The position numbers and the translations under genes are program-made. Of a stretch of DNA of 64,000 nt, positions 11,737-23,542 are shown piece after piece; position 1 is the stretch's first letter, and each line of letters starts with the position of its first letter. The DNA is from Pogostemon cablin (Eukaryota; Streptophyta; Magnoliopsida; Lamiales; Lamiaceae): assembly GCA_023678885.1 (NCBI GenBank), contig CM042997.1, forward strand, positions 27,162,064 through 27,226,063. Direction: 5' to 3'. The notes under the pieces are model-generated. The model saw only the letters and a list, made by a program, of their open reading frames with translations, did not search any database and was not told the DNA's origin.

Positions 11737-12271
11737 AGTATATTGTCATAGGTGATAAGATGAGGTGGCAACAAGAAAAACAAAAAATGAATGTCAGTAG
11801 GTGTATATATGCACATTGTGTACACAATGTGTGAATACACACTCACGATATTCTTGGTTATTTATGGGCTTATGATGTGGATCCACGATTTTATGAGTGG
11901 GAGACTCCTGGCAATTTCTTCTTCTGCCAACCCACCCTATTATCATCACCGTCAATAATTCATTATTTTATTTATTAATTTACATATATAATAGGAGTAG
12001 TATTATTTATATTACAAAGTTCTTTTTAAGAGAATATTTGTGTGGGACGATTTGTAAAATATATTAAATTATGATTATTATATACGTAAAATATGTTAAT
12101 TAATATTTTCTTTGTTCCACTCAAAGAGTTCATTTTTTTTATTTTGGGCATCCTATCCAAAGAGTCGTCTTTCCCTTTTTACTCTCGTGGGACCCACACA
12201 GACCCACTAATACAATCAAAATATGGGACTCACACTCTCACTAATACAATTACCAACTATATATTAAATAA

Positions 12272-12665
12272 GGCAAAAACTCTTGTGCACCCGGGCGTAC
12301 GGACCACATTCCGTGCACCTTTAGAATTTTGTGTTAAATTGTATACCCTTTAGTATACAGATGTGTATCCTTTATTTTCTAAAGAAAATTATTGTGTATC
12401 TAAACGCATGAACAACACTCCGTGCGCCTTTAGAATTTTATGTTAAATTGTATACCCTTTAGTATAAAAATGTATACCCTTTATTTTCAAAAGAAAAAAA
12501 AATATTAATGAAAAGTGTATACCCTTTAGAACAAAATGGTGTACCTTTTATTAATTAAAGTGTATACCCTTTAGACCAAAGTACTATACTCTTTCCCATA
12601 ATACTAAATTTCTAAAGGCGCACGGAATGTGTTCCCATGCGCCCGGTCGCACGCAAGCCTCACTC
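12272..12665. mobile_element. MITE with unequal ends, copy E1 (9-bp duplication)
   Basis: Starts GGCAAAAACTCTTGTGC, ends GCAAGCCTCACTC, and is flanked by a perfect 9-bp duplication ATTAAATAA (12263-12271 and 12666-12674). Subterminal GTGCACCCGGGCG is matched in inverse at the right end. The interior has several copies of GTATACCCTTTAG and two copies of a CCGTGC..CCTTTAGAATTTT block. 394 bp, non-coding. The 9-bp duplication suggests a Mutator-type origin. Confidence 0.85.
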
Positions 12666-12676
12666 ATTAAATAATA

Positions 12677-13787
12677 GGCAAAAGCTCATGCGCCCTCGGG
12701 GACACGCCGTGTTCCCATATGAACACAACCCTCTCCCTCCATATTCTATTTAAACCTATATATTGCTAGGGGTTTAAAATATCGATATCGGTAAAAATAT
12801 CGGTACCTCTAATTTACTGATATATCGATGGATATATCGAATATCGATATCGGTAAAAATTAAAAAAATCACGAAAATTTGAAAAAAAGAAGACAAAATT
12901 AATTATTTAACTTTTCAATATATTTTAATTAATTTTAATATATAAATATAATTTAAAATCTCAATAAAACTCGTAGCATATGATAAGCAAATCAATTACA
13001 ATATATTTAAATAGTCTAAAATCATACAATACTTAATACTAATACCAAAATGATAATTTATGATACTCAAATGTAAAACATGTAATGTCATCTTGATCTA
13101 AACAATATTGGTGTCGGCTCATTGAATTAGAGAAATTCTGAATATAGTTTTGAATGTGCGAGTAGTATTGTTATGTACAAATAAAATACTCCCTCCGTCC
13201 TGATCTGATTTAATGTATCAAAATAATTGTATTTTTAATTAGAGTATACTATCACACTGTGTACATGAAAGAAAACTCCCCATTTACTTAGTAGTAATAA
13301 TAATTTTAATGAAGAGTGATAATAAGTGATAATTAATTAAATAAAATAAAACAGTCTTAATAATTTCATGCAAGTGTTGCTCTATTTTATTTTATTGTTA
13401 AAATTGATCAAATTAATAAAAAAAATTGTATTTAGTTGGTAAAAGTAAGTATAAAAAATCATAAAAATTTCTTAAACATATGGATAATTTTTCGATATAT
13501 CCTCGATATTTTATCAATATTTTCTTGATATATATCGACATCTGAAAAAATTTGAACTGTGACAAATCGATATCGATATTGTTACCGATATTTTTCGATA
13601 TATTCTCGACATCATAAAATATATTTTTTTCCTAATATCGATATCGGTACTCTCTAAATACGAATATATCGTAAAAATATCGTGGAAATATCCGGAAATT
13701 TTAAACCTTGCTAGGGGGTTTAAATTGCAAGGGGGCACAAAAATTACAAAAGGACACGGTATCCCCGGGGGCACAAGAGCCTCACTC
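12677..13787. mobile_element. MITE with unequal ends, copy E2 (9-bp duplication)
   Basis: Starts GGCAAAAGCTCATGCGCCC, ends GCACAAGAGCCTCACTC, and is flanked by the perfect 9-bp duplication TAAATAATA (12668-12676 and 13788-13796). Written inward the two ends are GGCAAAAGCTC and GAGTGAGGCTC: the first seven bases differ, then both continue with GCTC and a GCCC..CGGGGA..AC match. It is interrupted by a 937-bp insertion (12771-13707). Confidence 0.85.
12771..13707. mobile_element. hAT-like non-autonomous element inside E2
   Basis: Perfect inverted ends GGTTTAAAAT...ATTTTAAACC flanked by an 8-bp duplication TTGCTAGG (12763-12770 and 13708-13715), checked against the uninterrupted family copy at 55714-55906. 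Both subterminal regions are filled with TATCGATATCGGTA-type repeats, likely transposase-binding repeats. A lone Stowaway left end (TACTCCCTCCGTCC) lies inside near 13185. No transposase. Confidence 0.75.
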
Positions 13788-13867
13788 TAAATAATAATAT
13801 TCATTAATACACGTGCAAAAAGAAAAAATGATGTATTAAAGTTGACTTTAGATTGTTATAATACATA

Positions 13868-14308
13868 CTCCCTCAGTCCCCGAATAAGGAAGACGTTTTT
13901 AATGAATAATAAAGTGAGAGAAATAATATTTTAATGTGTAGTAGATAGTTGTATTAGTGTATTAGCCTAGTAGGTGGACCCATGTGTACATAATAATTGT
14001 TTTGTGTGGATTACATCTACCAAAAAGGAAAATGTAGTACTCCCTCCATCCACTTTCAAGGGTATCATTTTTTCATTTTGGACGTTCGCCCCTAAGGGTC
14101 ACATTTCATTTTCTATCCACACACTCACTAATACAATTAAAAAATGAGACCCACACCTCCACTAATACAACTACCCACTATACATTAAATAACAATACTC
14201 CTTAATCTTCATGCCTAAAAGCGCACCCTTGAATCCAGACAGAGGGAGTACTTTGTTTTGGGACAGACCAAAATAAAAAAATGTATAACTAATTGTGCGA
14301 TGGAGAGA
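13868..14308. mobile_element. Stowaway-type MITE, split by a second MITE
   Basis: Left end after TA: CTCCCTCAGTCCCC; right end decayed (GCGATGGAGAGAG near 14295-14308). The MITE at 14040-14248 sits inside it. Confidence 0.6.
14040..14248. mobile_element. Stowaway-type MITE nested in another
   Basis: TA, CTCCCTCCATCCACTTTC ... GAATCCAGACAGAGGGAG, TA. 209 bp. Confidence 0.9.
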
Positions 14309-15346
14309 GGACTAATTACTACATAAATATTTTAACAATCAATAAATATATTTTAACATAAATATAATAAGTATAGTCAATCCGTCTCATGACCAATCTC
14401 TCGTATATCTATTACACGATATTTATTCTATCCAAATAACAATAACAATACTATTGATAATATTAATAAAAAGCAGCTGACATATCCCACCTATATACAC
14501 GAAGCATTACGTAATAGACAGATGGCAAACCAAAACTTTTCCGAAGGCAATACTTCTTCCTTTCTCCAAAGTGTGTCATTTTCTATTTTTTTTTTAAAAC
14601 TCTTTTATTACATAATACTCCTATTAGTATTTTTGTTGAATATTATATCAATCACCTATATTACTTTTTATATACTTTATCTGCCCTTTTAGTGTATGAA
14701 CACTTTCATTAATTTTTTATCCATTTTAAAATAATTTGCACATTTTTAAAATGAAAACAACCCATAAATTACAAATGGATCGAATACTATTACTACATGG
14801 TATTACTATTATTTTTAAATTACAAATTATTAATTTTTGAAATTAATACAATTAACAGATATTAATCAATTTTAAATGATTAATAGTTTGCCGTGTGTAT
14901 CTATTTTCAGATTCAACAGAAAATCTTACGCTGCAAGCAATCATTTAATTAATGTAAGAATCCCACAAATAATGAATTTTACAACTTCATTCATTAAACT
15001 CTACAAATTCTTTAATTATTTTATATTTACTACAAAGATAATAAAATACTGGCTCGAATAATATTTTTTTTTAAATAACAAAATATATATTAAGTGTTCA
15101 TTAAAATTTCCAATTTTCAAATAGCGGCATTTAAGGTATACTAAGATAACAACCAAGAAACTCACAACAGATAATAAAAAATCAAAGTTTTTTTTTAATT
15201 AATCCATTCGTATTTAATTACAAAATTAACTAATTATGTTAAAAGGAGAAAAGCAATCAAGAATTTATAAGAGGTAATAAAGAATATACCCAAAGCTCAC
15301 AAAAGGTAATAAAGAATCACATGTTTTTTTAATGGTTAAATAAATA
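14309..15346. other. Gene-free AT-rich stretch
   Basis: No gene or paired element ends were seen. The few short open frames have no recognisable features. Confidence 0.5.
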
Positions 15347-15590
15347 CTCCCTCCGTCCAATAATACGGAGTTTAAGAAAAAGTTGCTTTTTGAGGGTAGT
15401 TTGGTATTTTTAGGTAATAAATGGAGTAAATTATAAAATAAGTTTTGTGAGTTGTAAATGGGTGACAATTTTGAAATTAAAGTGTATTGTGGGATTATTG
15501 ATTTGTATGTATTTCCTTATTTAGGGGTGTGAACTTGTTTATGGGACGGATAAAAATAAAAAGGGTGAATTTGTTTATGGGACGGTGGGG
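15347..15590. mobile_element. Stowaway-type MITE
   Basis: TA, CTCCCTCCGTCCAATA ... GGGACGGTGGGG, TA. Same subfamily as the elements at 16034, 38332 and 60079, which share ATACGGAGTTTAAGAAAA and GGTATTTTTAGGTAATAAAT inside. Confidence 0.9.
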
Positions 15591-16490
15591 TACCTTAGTT
15601 CAAAATTTGGAATCATAATTTATAGTAATGATCTTACAAAGGTTCAGGATGAAAAATTTCACCGTCATTCATTTCAAATTTTACATATAAAGTTTAAGTT
15701 AAATTAATTCGTTGCATGTTAGTAGCGTATTAAAGTGACATAATTAAATATTAAATTATACTCTTCTTTATTATCTTAAAATTTTAAATGAGATAGTGCT
15801 CTAATACAAATGCTACATCTTTTACATGATCGAGTTTTTGCAATGATAAATCAAAGTTTTAGATAGTATAGTGTGTGTGAAGTTAAACGAACCAAAATAA
15901 TAGTAATAAACTTTTAATTAATAAGTCACTCTATCGTGAGTCGAATATATATGATACGGATCAACTCATTATTAATGTACATTTATTATATAGGTAGAAA
16001 ATGTTTATTGGTATTTAAAAATAAATTATATTACTCTCTCCGTCCCATACTTATCTGCACTGGTACTGTAGATACGGAGTTTAAGAAAAGTTGTTTTTTG
16101 ACCAACTTTATTGACTTTTTAGGGGTATTGTGGTATTTTTAGGTAATAAATAAATTATAAAGTATGTTATGTGTGTTAGATGAGAGTGATATTTTTGAAA
16201 TTAGGATAACTTTTGAGCTTGTTGGTTAATGTGAAGTTTCCTTTTTTGGGTGGTGAAGATAAGTGTGGGACGGACGAAAACGAAAAGTGTGAAGATAAGT
16301 GTTTGAATATTTTCATACTCACGAGCAAGAATACTCGGTCGTTGTAGAAGTATATCCCAATAAATAAAATTATCGAACCCACAGAGAGTTTAAGTTTAGA
16401 TTGAAAGAACACGTTAGCTCATGTTTTTATCGTTTTTATAAGGACGAACGAAGAGGATGATGATAATCAATAACTTAAATCAAATAAAAG

Positions 16491-17341
16491 TGTTATGGGT
16501 ATTATATCCCCCATACTTTTTAGGCTCAAAAGCCCAATACCGCTATTATACTTGAAGAGAAAGGCCCAATCCATCGGCAGCCCAAACGGTGGACAGAAAT
16601 GAGAAGGGGATTGAAGCAGCCCAAGGAGGTTGCAACAACTCGAAGGCTCAATTGAGGAAAGAACAAAGAGGAACCCGCCAAATAAGGCCGAAGCCAGGAA
16701 GCACCCTCGGCAGGAGATCTCGGCGACATCCTTCCCCTGGCCGAGAGCTCAGATGAACACCACAGCACCAAAAGCCGGCCTGACCGAAGACCAAAGGGGG
16801 AGCGAAAGTGGGACAGCAGAGAACAGACACTATCATGAAAGAGGACAAGTACCGCAGGCTAGAGGACAACACGAACGGGAAAGAGAGATATCTTGGGCAG
16901 CAATTCTAAACTAGGAGACAACGATTGATTGGCGCACATTACTCTAACTATCAATAGGAAGACAACAAAGGACGGAGGCACTCTGCAAAACCCTACAAAA
17001 GCAACCAGCGGTGTCCAGACCTCTTATCCAGCTGGTCAGCGTACGATTGACTCGGATTTAGGGTTTTAGGACAATATAAATAGCCTCTCTCACAGGAGAA
17101 AGACAGGTTACTGATGCTCACTTTAGACATTACACTTGTAAGAAATGAGAGTTTTATGAGTGTTGTTCTGAGGGGAGAGTAATAAAATCGGCAGAGTTCT
17201 TTGGTGGGAATTGAGTTCTCTATTAGATTGGATCCCCTTGTGTGTAGTTTAATTATATTTGATTGTGTTCGTTCTTGGTTTCGTTACTAAATATCATTAT
17301 CTCCTAAACACTAATTAACGAGCCAAGAACAGCCATCAACA
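16491..17341 (+). mobile_element. Solo LTR nested in the larger solo LTR
   Basis: Starts TGTTATGGGTATTATATCC, ends CAGCCATCAACA, flanked by a 5-bp duplication AAAAG (16486-16490 and 17342-17346). 851 bp, more GC-rich than its surroundings in the first half. A TATA box and a downstream T-rich 3' part show plus orientation. Short open frames through it are not genes. Confidence 0.88.
17075..17082 (+). promoter_or_regulatory. TATA box of the inner LTR promoter
   Basis: TATAAATA, in the setting TTTTAGGACAA upstream and GCCTCTCTCAC downstream, is the likely U3 promoter of the solo LTR. Confidence 0.55.
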
Positions 17342-18959
17342 AAAAGAAATCAAGATAAAATAGGAGAAAATAAAATGGAGAAATGTAATGAAGGGCAAGT
17401 AGTAAGAAATGGGACTAGAAACAATCAAAGTAACTTAGGGTTCATTTTATCATGCAAAAGGAATAGACGAGATAGAAATTGGACTAGAGGTGATCATGAA
17501 TGTATCCAAAGCTCCCTCTCGGGTTACTAAGGATCGATGCCCAACACTAACCCCTTCCATCTAGGTATTAATTAATTCTCAATTCTCCCTTAAAAGGTAC
17601 TAATTAGAATTAATTCTCTCTTTGTGCATACTAAGACCAACGAATGGATTGGTTCCTCTCACCGGGTTCAAATATCATTTTGGTCAAACCTAAACCCGAT
17701 GTCCTCTCATGCTATTTCTAATGCTTTGGAGGGTCGTTTCCATCTCACCCCAAGCAATATCCACATAAATTAATATAATGACACTTAATTAACATAAGCA
17801 ACAAATTAACCAATAATCCATTAAATTAACATGCTACCCATAATTAACAAATCATGTCAAAATATAATTCATGCATCACAAAACCCATGAGAAGAAATCA
17901 AATACCAAATCATGTCTAAACAATACTCCATTTAATTTGCATAATAAAATAAATATTAAGCACTAATCATGTCTCTAACCCCACAAGAGGGATTAGCCTA
18001 GCATAATTAAAGTAACAAAACAAATAAATGATTTATTACAATAATCCATGGAGTCTAATTCAAAGAAAATTACAAAAAGAATTAAAACTCCCCTTCAATT
18101 TAACTTGTTGGAGATCTTCAATTGCTTCTTGAAATTCCTCCTCTTGCTCTTAATTCCAAGTAATTCCAACACCAAGGATGGGTGAAAGATTAGAAGATGG
18201 ATTTGTGGATTGATCAAAAAGAAAATAAAAATGGAGAAGGGAGAAAGTAGAGAGAAAGTGTGTGTAGTGTGTGTGGCCTCCAAAATGAAATGAAAAATTT
18301 ATTGATAATTGTTGCTCAAAATTTGGAAAATGAAGGTATTTATAGTGGTGGAGGTTCAAGGGAATTAGGGCAAAAATTGGATAATGGGCTTAAGTGGAGA
18401 AATGAGCATTTTTTGGCTAAAATTCGAATATGCAAGTTTTTTCAGAAATTCGACTGGAATTTCTCTGATGGTCGAATTACTCATGAAAATAAAGCTCCCT
18501 GTATTCCGTCAAGTTTAGAAATTCTGGCGGAATTTTTCATCTTTAGATATTCGACCGGAATTTATAAAATTCGACCGGAGTTTCTTTTCCAGCTTTGTAC
18601 AATTTTCTCAATTCTTCTCGTTTTTGCTCGTTTCAACTCTGAAATGAGCTCGTTTCTTCCTATGCCTTCCTTTTTGAATTGTGCATCTATTTTTGTATTT
18701 GTTTCACTGAAATTCCAAGCACAAAATCTTTTGTGTTAAATTCAAGTGGACGATGGCATATTTTCAACCTTGATTTTGATTCTTGTTTCCTCATTTTCTT
18801 TTTTTAGCTCAAAATAACATGATTCACACACTTCTCTCTAAAAATACGAACACACAAAATACAAAATAGAATAAGATAAAAACACACGAATCACACAAAA
18901 ACGACTCTAAAATATAGCAAATTTTCACACTAAACAATAAGTGTGGGACGGAGGGAATA

Positions 18960-19672
18960 TCATTTATCATATTTAAAAAATAACATATTTTAACTATCAA
19001 TATACATATTTTATCTTTATAATAATTATATTTTAACACCTTTAGTAAAATCACAATCTCAAAGAGAATTTATTTTAATGTGGATCCTCTATATCATGCT
19101 ATACTTGAAAAACAATAGAGTAGATATTGCTCACTGAAATAAAGAGCATATATAAATTATTGACATATGCTTTACTAGGTGCTCTAGTGACACAAATCCA
19201 GATACTCATTTAAATGGGCTTGACACAATTTAATTATTGGTTGGGCTAGTTAGTTGATTACACTGCACCCAATAAATTGGTTGGGTTTTCTCTGTCTTTA
19301 AGAAAAAAAATATAATACTAATATTTTTTTTTTCTTGAAAGTTTATTTAAGGTGTAAAACAGGGCTCTTAGTGTGTGTTTTATTATAATAAAAAATCATA
19401 AAAGAAACCTATTTAAGTAAATAATAAAACTTTGGTTAACATGGTGTACTATGTGGAAAAAGTACGAGTTTTATGAGAAATCGTTTCATGGAATGATTTT
19501 TGTGGGACGGATAAGAAGTGATAATATTTTAATAAAAAATAGAGTCTAACTGCTATGCACCTGTTGCACCGGTGCATCTGAACGATCTTAACAGTTAGAT
19601 TAAATTTTAATTAAATCTCCCTAACTATATAAAATAGAATAATTAATTTTCTTATAAAATAACTACCCGCTA
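18960..19672. other. Gene-free AT-rich stretch
   Basis: No gene was seen. A short inverted motif TGCACCTGTTGCACCGGTGCA spans about 19556-19576; no element could be delimited. Confidence 0.45.
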
Positions 19673-19849
19673 TTCCTTCCGTCCCACCTAAAGAGTCTAT
19701 TTTTTTCATTTTGGGCGTCCCACCTAAAGAGTCTCATTTATTTTTTTACACATATGGGACACCCACCCACCCACTAATACAATTATCATGAAATCATGAA
19801 AAGAAAATACTTAATTAATGAAAATGTGATAATGTTATTCCGAACGGAG
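19673..19849. mobile_element. Stowaway-type MITE, shortened
   Basis: TA, TTCCTTCCGTCCCACC ... TTATTCCGAACGGAG, TA. 177 bp. Confidence 0.8.
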
Positions 19850-20546
19850 TATTTCAAAAATAAGTTGTAATCAAAATAAAAAGTGACAGCAACTCAAAAA
19901 AAAAAGAGAGTAATATTCTTAATAAAAAATTATAAATATTTAAAGAAAATATGAAATTATCTTATCGTGACGGTATCACGCCAAAACAGTAAAATTGTAA
20001 GAATTTTCTTTAGTAACTTATTATACAGGCCTCGTAGTTTCATTGCATCTGCATAATAATTTTTATATAGGAATCGAACTTTAACCCTTCTAAAATTTTG
20101 GCTAGTAAGATAAATACTGAAATTTAAGAATATTCTGCGAAATATGTGAATTCAATTGGATAAATATTATATGTTCGTTAATTTAAAAAAAAAAAAACTT
20201 ACACATCCCTATGTCTTGTGCTATGAATTTCTCAAGATAGTGTTTATACAAGTTCTCACTGTTCATTTTATATATTTAGTGTTTAAAATTTTTCCCCTTA
20301 ATTTATTATACAGTAAAACCTCTATAAATTAATATACTCGGGACCATAGAATTTTATTAATTTAGAGAGGTATTATATAATCGATAAATTAATAATTTAT
20401 TAATTTAGAGAGGTTATATATATCATCATGAATATTTCATGAACTTATATTATTAAGAATATGTTGATTATGACTTTAGTATATTAAGTACATAATTTAG
20501 TAGATTCACAATTTATATATTAACCGTAAAATAGTTAATTATATTA

Positions 20547-20627
20547 CTCCCTTCGTCCCGGAATTTTTTGCACACTTTCTTTGTAAATTACAAAGGAAGT
20601 GTGCAAAAAAATTTGGGACGGAGGAAG
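20547..20627. mobile_element. 81-bp near-palindromic Stowaway-type MITE
   Basis: TA, CTCCCTTCGTCCCG ... GGGACGGAGGAAG, TA. Almost the whole element is a hairpin: TTTTTTGCACACTTTCTTTG pairs with CAAAGGAAGTGTGCAAAAAA around a TAAATTA loop. Confidence 0.92.
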
Positions 20628-20798
20628 TATTTGATTATCATTACTAAGTATATCTATAAATATATTGATTGGAAGATGAAAAAAGATACAATAAAAAATC
20701 CAATTAAATATTTTGAATAAATGTATAATTACTTGTGAATTTTCTGAATTATGTAATCACATATTCCTAAATAGATTTAAAATGTTCAAGTGGATAAC

Positions 20799-20801
<3 letters not shown>

Positions 20802-20894
<93 letters not shown>
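20802..20894. repeat. (TA)n microsatellite, about 46 units
   Basis: Uninterrupted alternation over about 93 bp inside the Tc1/mariner-like element. Frames on both strands through it are artefacts. Confidence 0.97.
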
Positions 20895-20897
<3 letters not shown>

Positions 20898-21090
20898 TAT
20901 TTTTTTTATAATTATTAATTTATAATTGTGTTGGGATCTTAAGTACACTTTAGGATGTTCTAAAAAAGTATTATCTTATTATTTAATTATTAATTCCCAA
21001 ATTTGAACTCTCCTGAGTTGGGACCAGACAAATTATTAGTTTTATCTAAGTTATTAATTTATCGAGTATTATTTTATGGAGGTTTTACTG

Positions 21091-22252
21091 TATTCGTATT
21101 TTGACATTTGGGTAGAGATATTTTTTGGTTGAATGGGAAATCAAAGCTCCACATCAATTAGATATAGGATGGTGCTCAGTTGATAAATGTCACATTGAAA
21201 CTTTTTACATTATCTTAGTTATCACTTTTGTTAAATATATTATCATTTGTTATTAAAATATTGCTACTTTTTATTTGAACTACGAACTATTCACAGCATA
21301 GCTTAATACATCATTATCACTTTTCATTAATATTTCATTTTTTATTAAAATATTATCACTCTTTATCCATCTTACAAAACATATTCACGTGTTCTCGTAT
21401 GAATAAAAGAAAAAGAAAAAAGTGGTCAACCTCAATCCTTATACAAAAACGGGCTTAAACACAGCCCAGCCCAATAAATTATTGTGAGCTCAAAATTGAA
21501 GCCCAATAGCCTTTTATCTCACAGTCAATGGTCAAAATAATAGTGATAGTGATGTAATTATTGAATTAATTAATAAACAAAACGTAAATTTAATTAAAAT
21601 AAAGCAATATGTGGTTAATACTTACATTCTTGGAAAGAAATGTTAGTCGTATAGTGACATAATATTGATCTGGCCCATGAATTAAATGGGCCATTGAAGC
21701 CCATTTATTTGAATTTAATAGCTGAACTGTTTTATTGAATACCATTTATAGAGTAGATTTGACAGGATTTCTGAATAAGTTGTTGGATTTCAGCAAACTC
21801 TTAATTAATATTTGACGTGCCCATATTTATGTAGCACTTCCGAAAAAAAAAAAAAGAATAAATATATAATTATTTTACTTTTTAGAATAGTTTTCCATTT
21901 TTAAATTTCACTAAGTTGTTGATGTTTTGATTTAGCAAAAATCAATGTGAAGTAATATACTCACATGCTCAGCCCAATTCTAGCCTAACATATGTCTATT
22001 CTAACTTTATTGATATCTTAATTATGGAGGAGAATTTATATTTTTTTAAATTATTTATTCAAACTTTATTGATATCTTAATTGTTGTGTAAATACTCAAA
22101 TAAAATATTAAATAATCATAACTGAATGTTATTGGTATATAAATATAATAAGTTAGTAGGCAGGTATTTGGATAATTGGATGGGATAGGATATAAAGCCA
22201 CATCGAAAATTAAATTTTAAAAAAAATAAATAGTCAAAATTTACTTTTTATA
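21091..22252. other. Gene-free stretch
   Basis: AT-rich with short TTATCACTTTT motifs (21220-21370) that resemble the interior of the GGTCTTGCGTGAGAC family but without its ends. No gene was seen. Confidence 0.45.
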
Positions 22253-22479
22253 CTCCCTCCGTCCGCTTTCAAGGGTTCCATTTTTCCATTTTGGGCGTCC
22301 GCCCCCAAGGATCTCATTTCTTTTTTTATACATATGGGGCCCATACACACCCACTAATACAACTAAAAAATGGAACCCACCCCTCCACTAATACAACTAC
22401 CCACTACACATTAAATAACAATACTCATTAATCTCCGTGCCCAAAAATAAATGGTACCCTTGAATTCGGACGGAGGGAG
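22253..22479. mobile_element. Stowaway-type MITE
   Basis: TA, CTCCCTCCGTCCGCTTTC ... GAATTCGGACGGAGGGAG, TA. 227 bp with well-kept ends. Confidence 0.93.
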
Positions 22480-23440
22480 TATTTCAATAATTTAACTTTG
22501 ACAAAAATAAAAGCGATAAAACAAAAAAATAGTGAACAAGGGTGCGCCTTAATCATTAAAGTCAGAGACATATCTAGAATACGTACCATTCTGTCAAGTC
22601 AAACATTGGTGTCTTAATAGAGCTCTTATTTAATTCCAACGAGCCAAGATAATATACTCCACACTAGATGATTCAAATTCGAGCTCGAGCATAAGAATAA
22701 GCTCGAGTAATTACAAATCAAGAAATCAAGCTGAGCTTTAGTCTTAACGAGTTGAGTCTAACTCTCAAATAAGTCGTTTATTTTAAAGTTTTAAGTGCGG
22801 TTCGGATATCTTATTACACTTCGGTGTTATATCTCCGATTACAAATCGTTAAATGAACGACACGTAGAATAAACTAATCTATACCCTAACAATCAACCCC
22901 CTAAGGGGAAAGGTTGAGATTTTCTTTTCCGCATACGTATCACTCATTTAACGCGTGTAACAGAACATTCAAGATCTTTTAAGTGAGTATCAAGGAAAAA
23001 CTTCATTAATGTATATAAATAAATATAGTATTTATATTTTAAAGAAAATCATACTCGACAATAAATACGTTAATGCGAGATACACAATCATCCAACCCAG
23101 TACGTGTAGAAAGATTCAGGGACACTCAAACTTGTAAAAATACATTCCCTATTTATTTAGAATACGGTATTTATACAGTATATTTGAATAGTAGGAAAGT
23201 AAGAGCCCTACCACTGTTCCGGTCTCTTGTATAACTCTCATCATGTACAGTGCAGATAAATTTGAAAAAGGTCAACTCCATAAAAATCAGCACTGAGACC
23301 GAAATACCCATTTTGCCCCAGCCTCAAACTCCAACGGCTAGTTCCGATGGAGGGAGTAAATGGTCATTGCCCCTTATCAGGTGGTGAAAACAGTCAAAAT
23401 AAATTCACAACTCCATCTCATCTCAGTAGTCGAGCAGCAT
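22480..23440. other. Gene-free stretch upstream of the Cys-rich ORF
   Basis: No gene was seen. A lone MITE right end (GATGGAGGGAGTA) lies near 23347-23359. Confidence 0.45.
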
Positions 23441-23542
23441 TTAAAGATGAGAGAGAAGAACCCTAAAAGCCATGCTCGAGAGAGAGAGAGAGAATTAATT
23501 GGTGAAGACAGAAGTCATAAATTTCTCTGACGTCCAAATTAA

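Larger units (their letters stand above)
12106..13840. mobile_element. Stowaway-type MITE host, split by further elements
   Basis: The left half begins after TA (12104-12105) with TTTTCTTTGTTCCACTC and runs to CTATATATTAAATA; the right half resumes at about 13797 with TATTCATTAATACACGTGC, matching other Stowaway copies in the window. The right terminus is decayed. Everything from 12272 to 13787 was inserted later. Confidence 0.65.
16300..18936. mobile_element. Solo LTR in a MITE, itself interrupted
   Basis: Starts TGTTTGAATATT, ends CACACTAAACA, flanked by a 5-bp duplication ATAAG (16295-16299 and 18937-18941). TG...CA ends, 5-bp duplication, no coding and no internal second copy mean an LTR left by recombination. 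Without the nested 851-bp LTR it is about 1.78 kb. A related LTR starts at 63756 near the window end (shared CTCACGAGCAAGAATACTCG). Long LTRs of this kind are usual for Ty3/gypsy elements, but lineage is inference. Confidence 0.85.
16034..18957. mobile_element. Stowaway-type MITE split by nested solo LTRs
   Basis: Left part 16034-16299 starts after TA with CTCTCTCCGTCCCATAC; right part 18937-18957 ends GTGGGACGGAGGGAA then TA. Removing 16300-18936 and one ATAAG copy restores a normal element of about 280 bp. Confidence 0.88.
20311..21090. mobile_element. Tc1/mariner-like non-autonomous element
   Basis: Inverted ends CAGTAAAACCTCTATAAA and GGAGGTTTTACTG are flanked by TA on both sides; GGGACCA follows in both arms further in (20341 and the inverse near 21020). 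No transposase. It holds a small MITE (20547-20627) and a long TA repeat, which account for part of its 780 bp. Confidence 0.7.

Noticed and set aside
16526..16914. Overlapping open frames of 74-94 residues on both strands
   Set aside because: They lie in the GC-richer part of the inner solo LTR (16491-17341) and show no protein family features.
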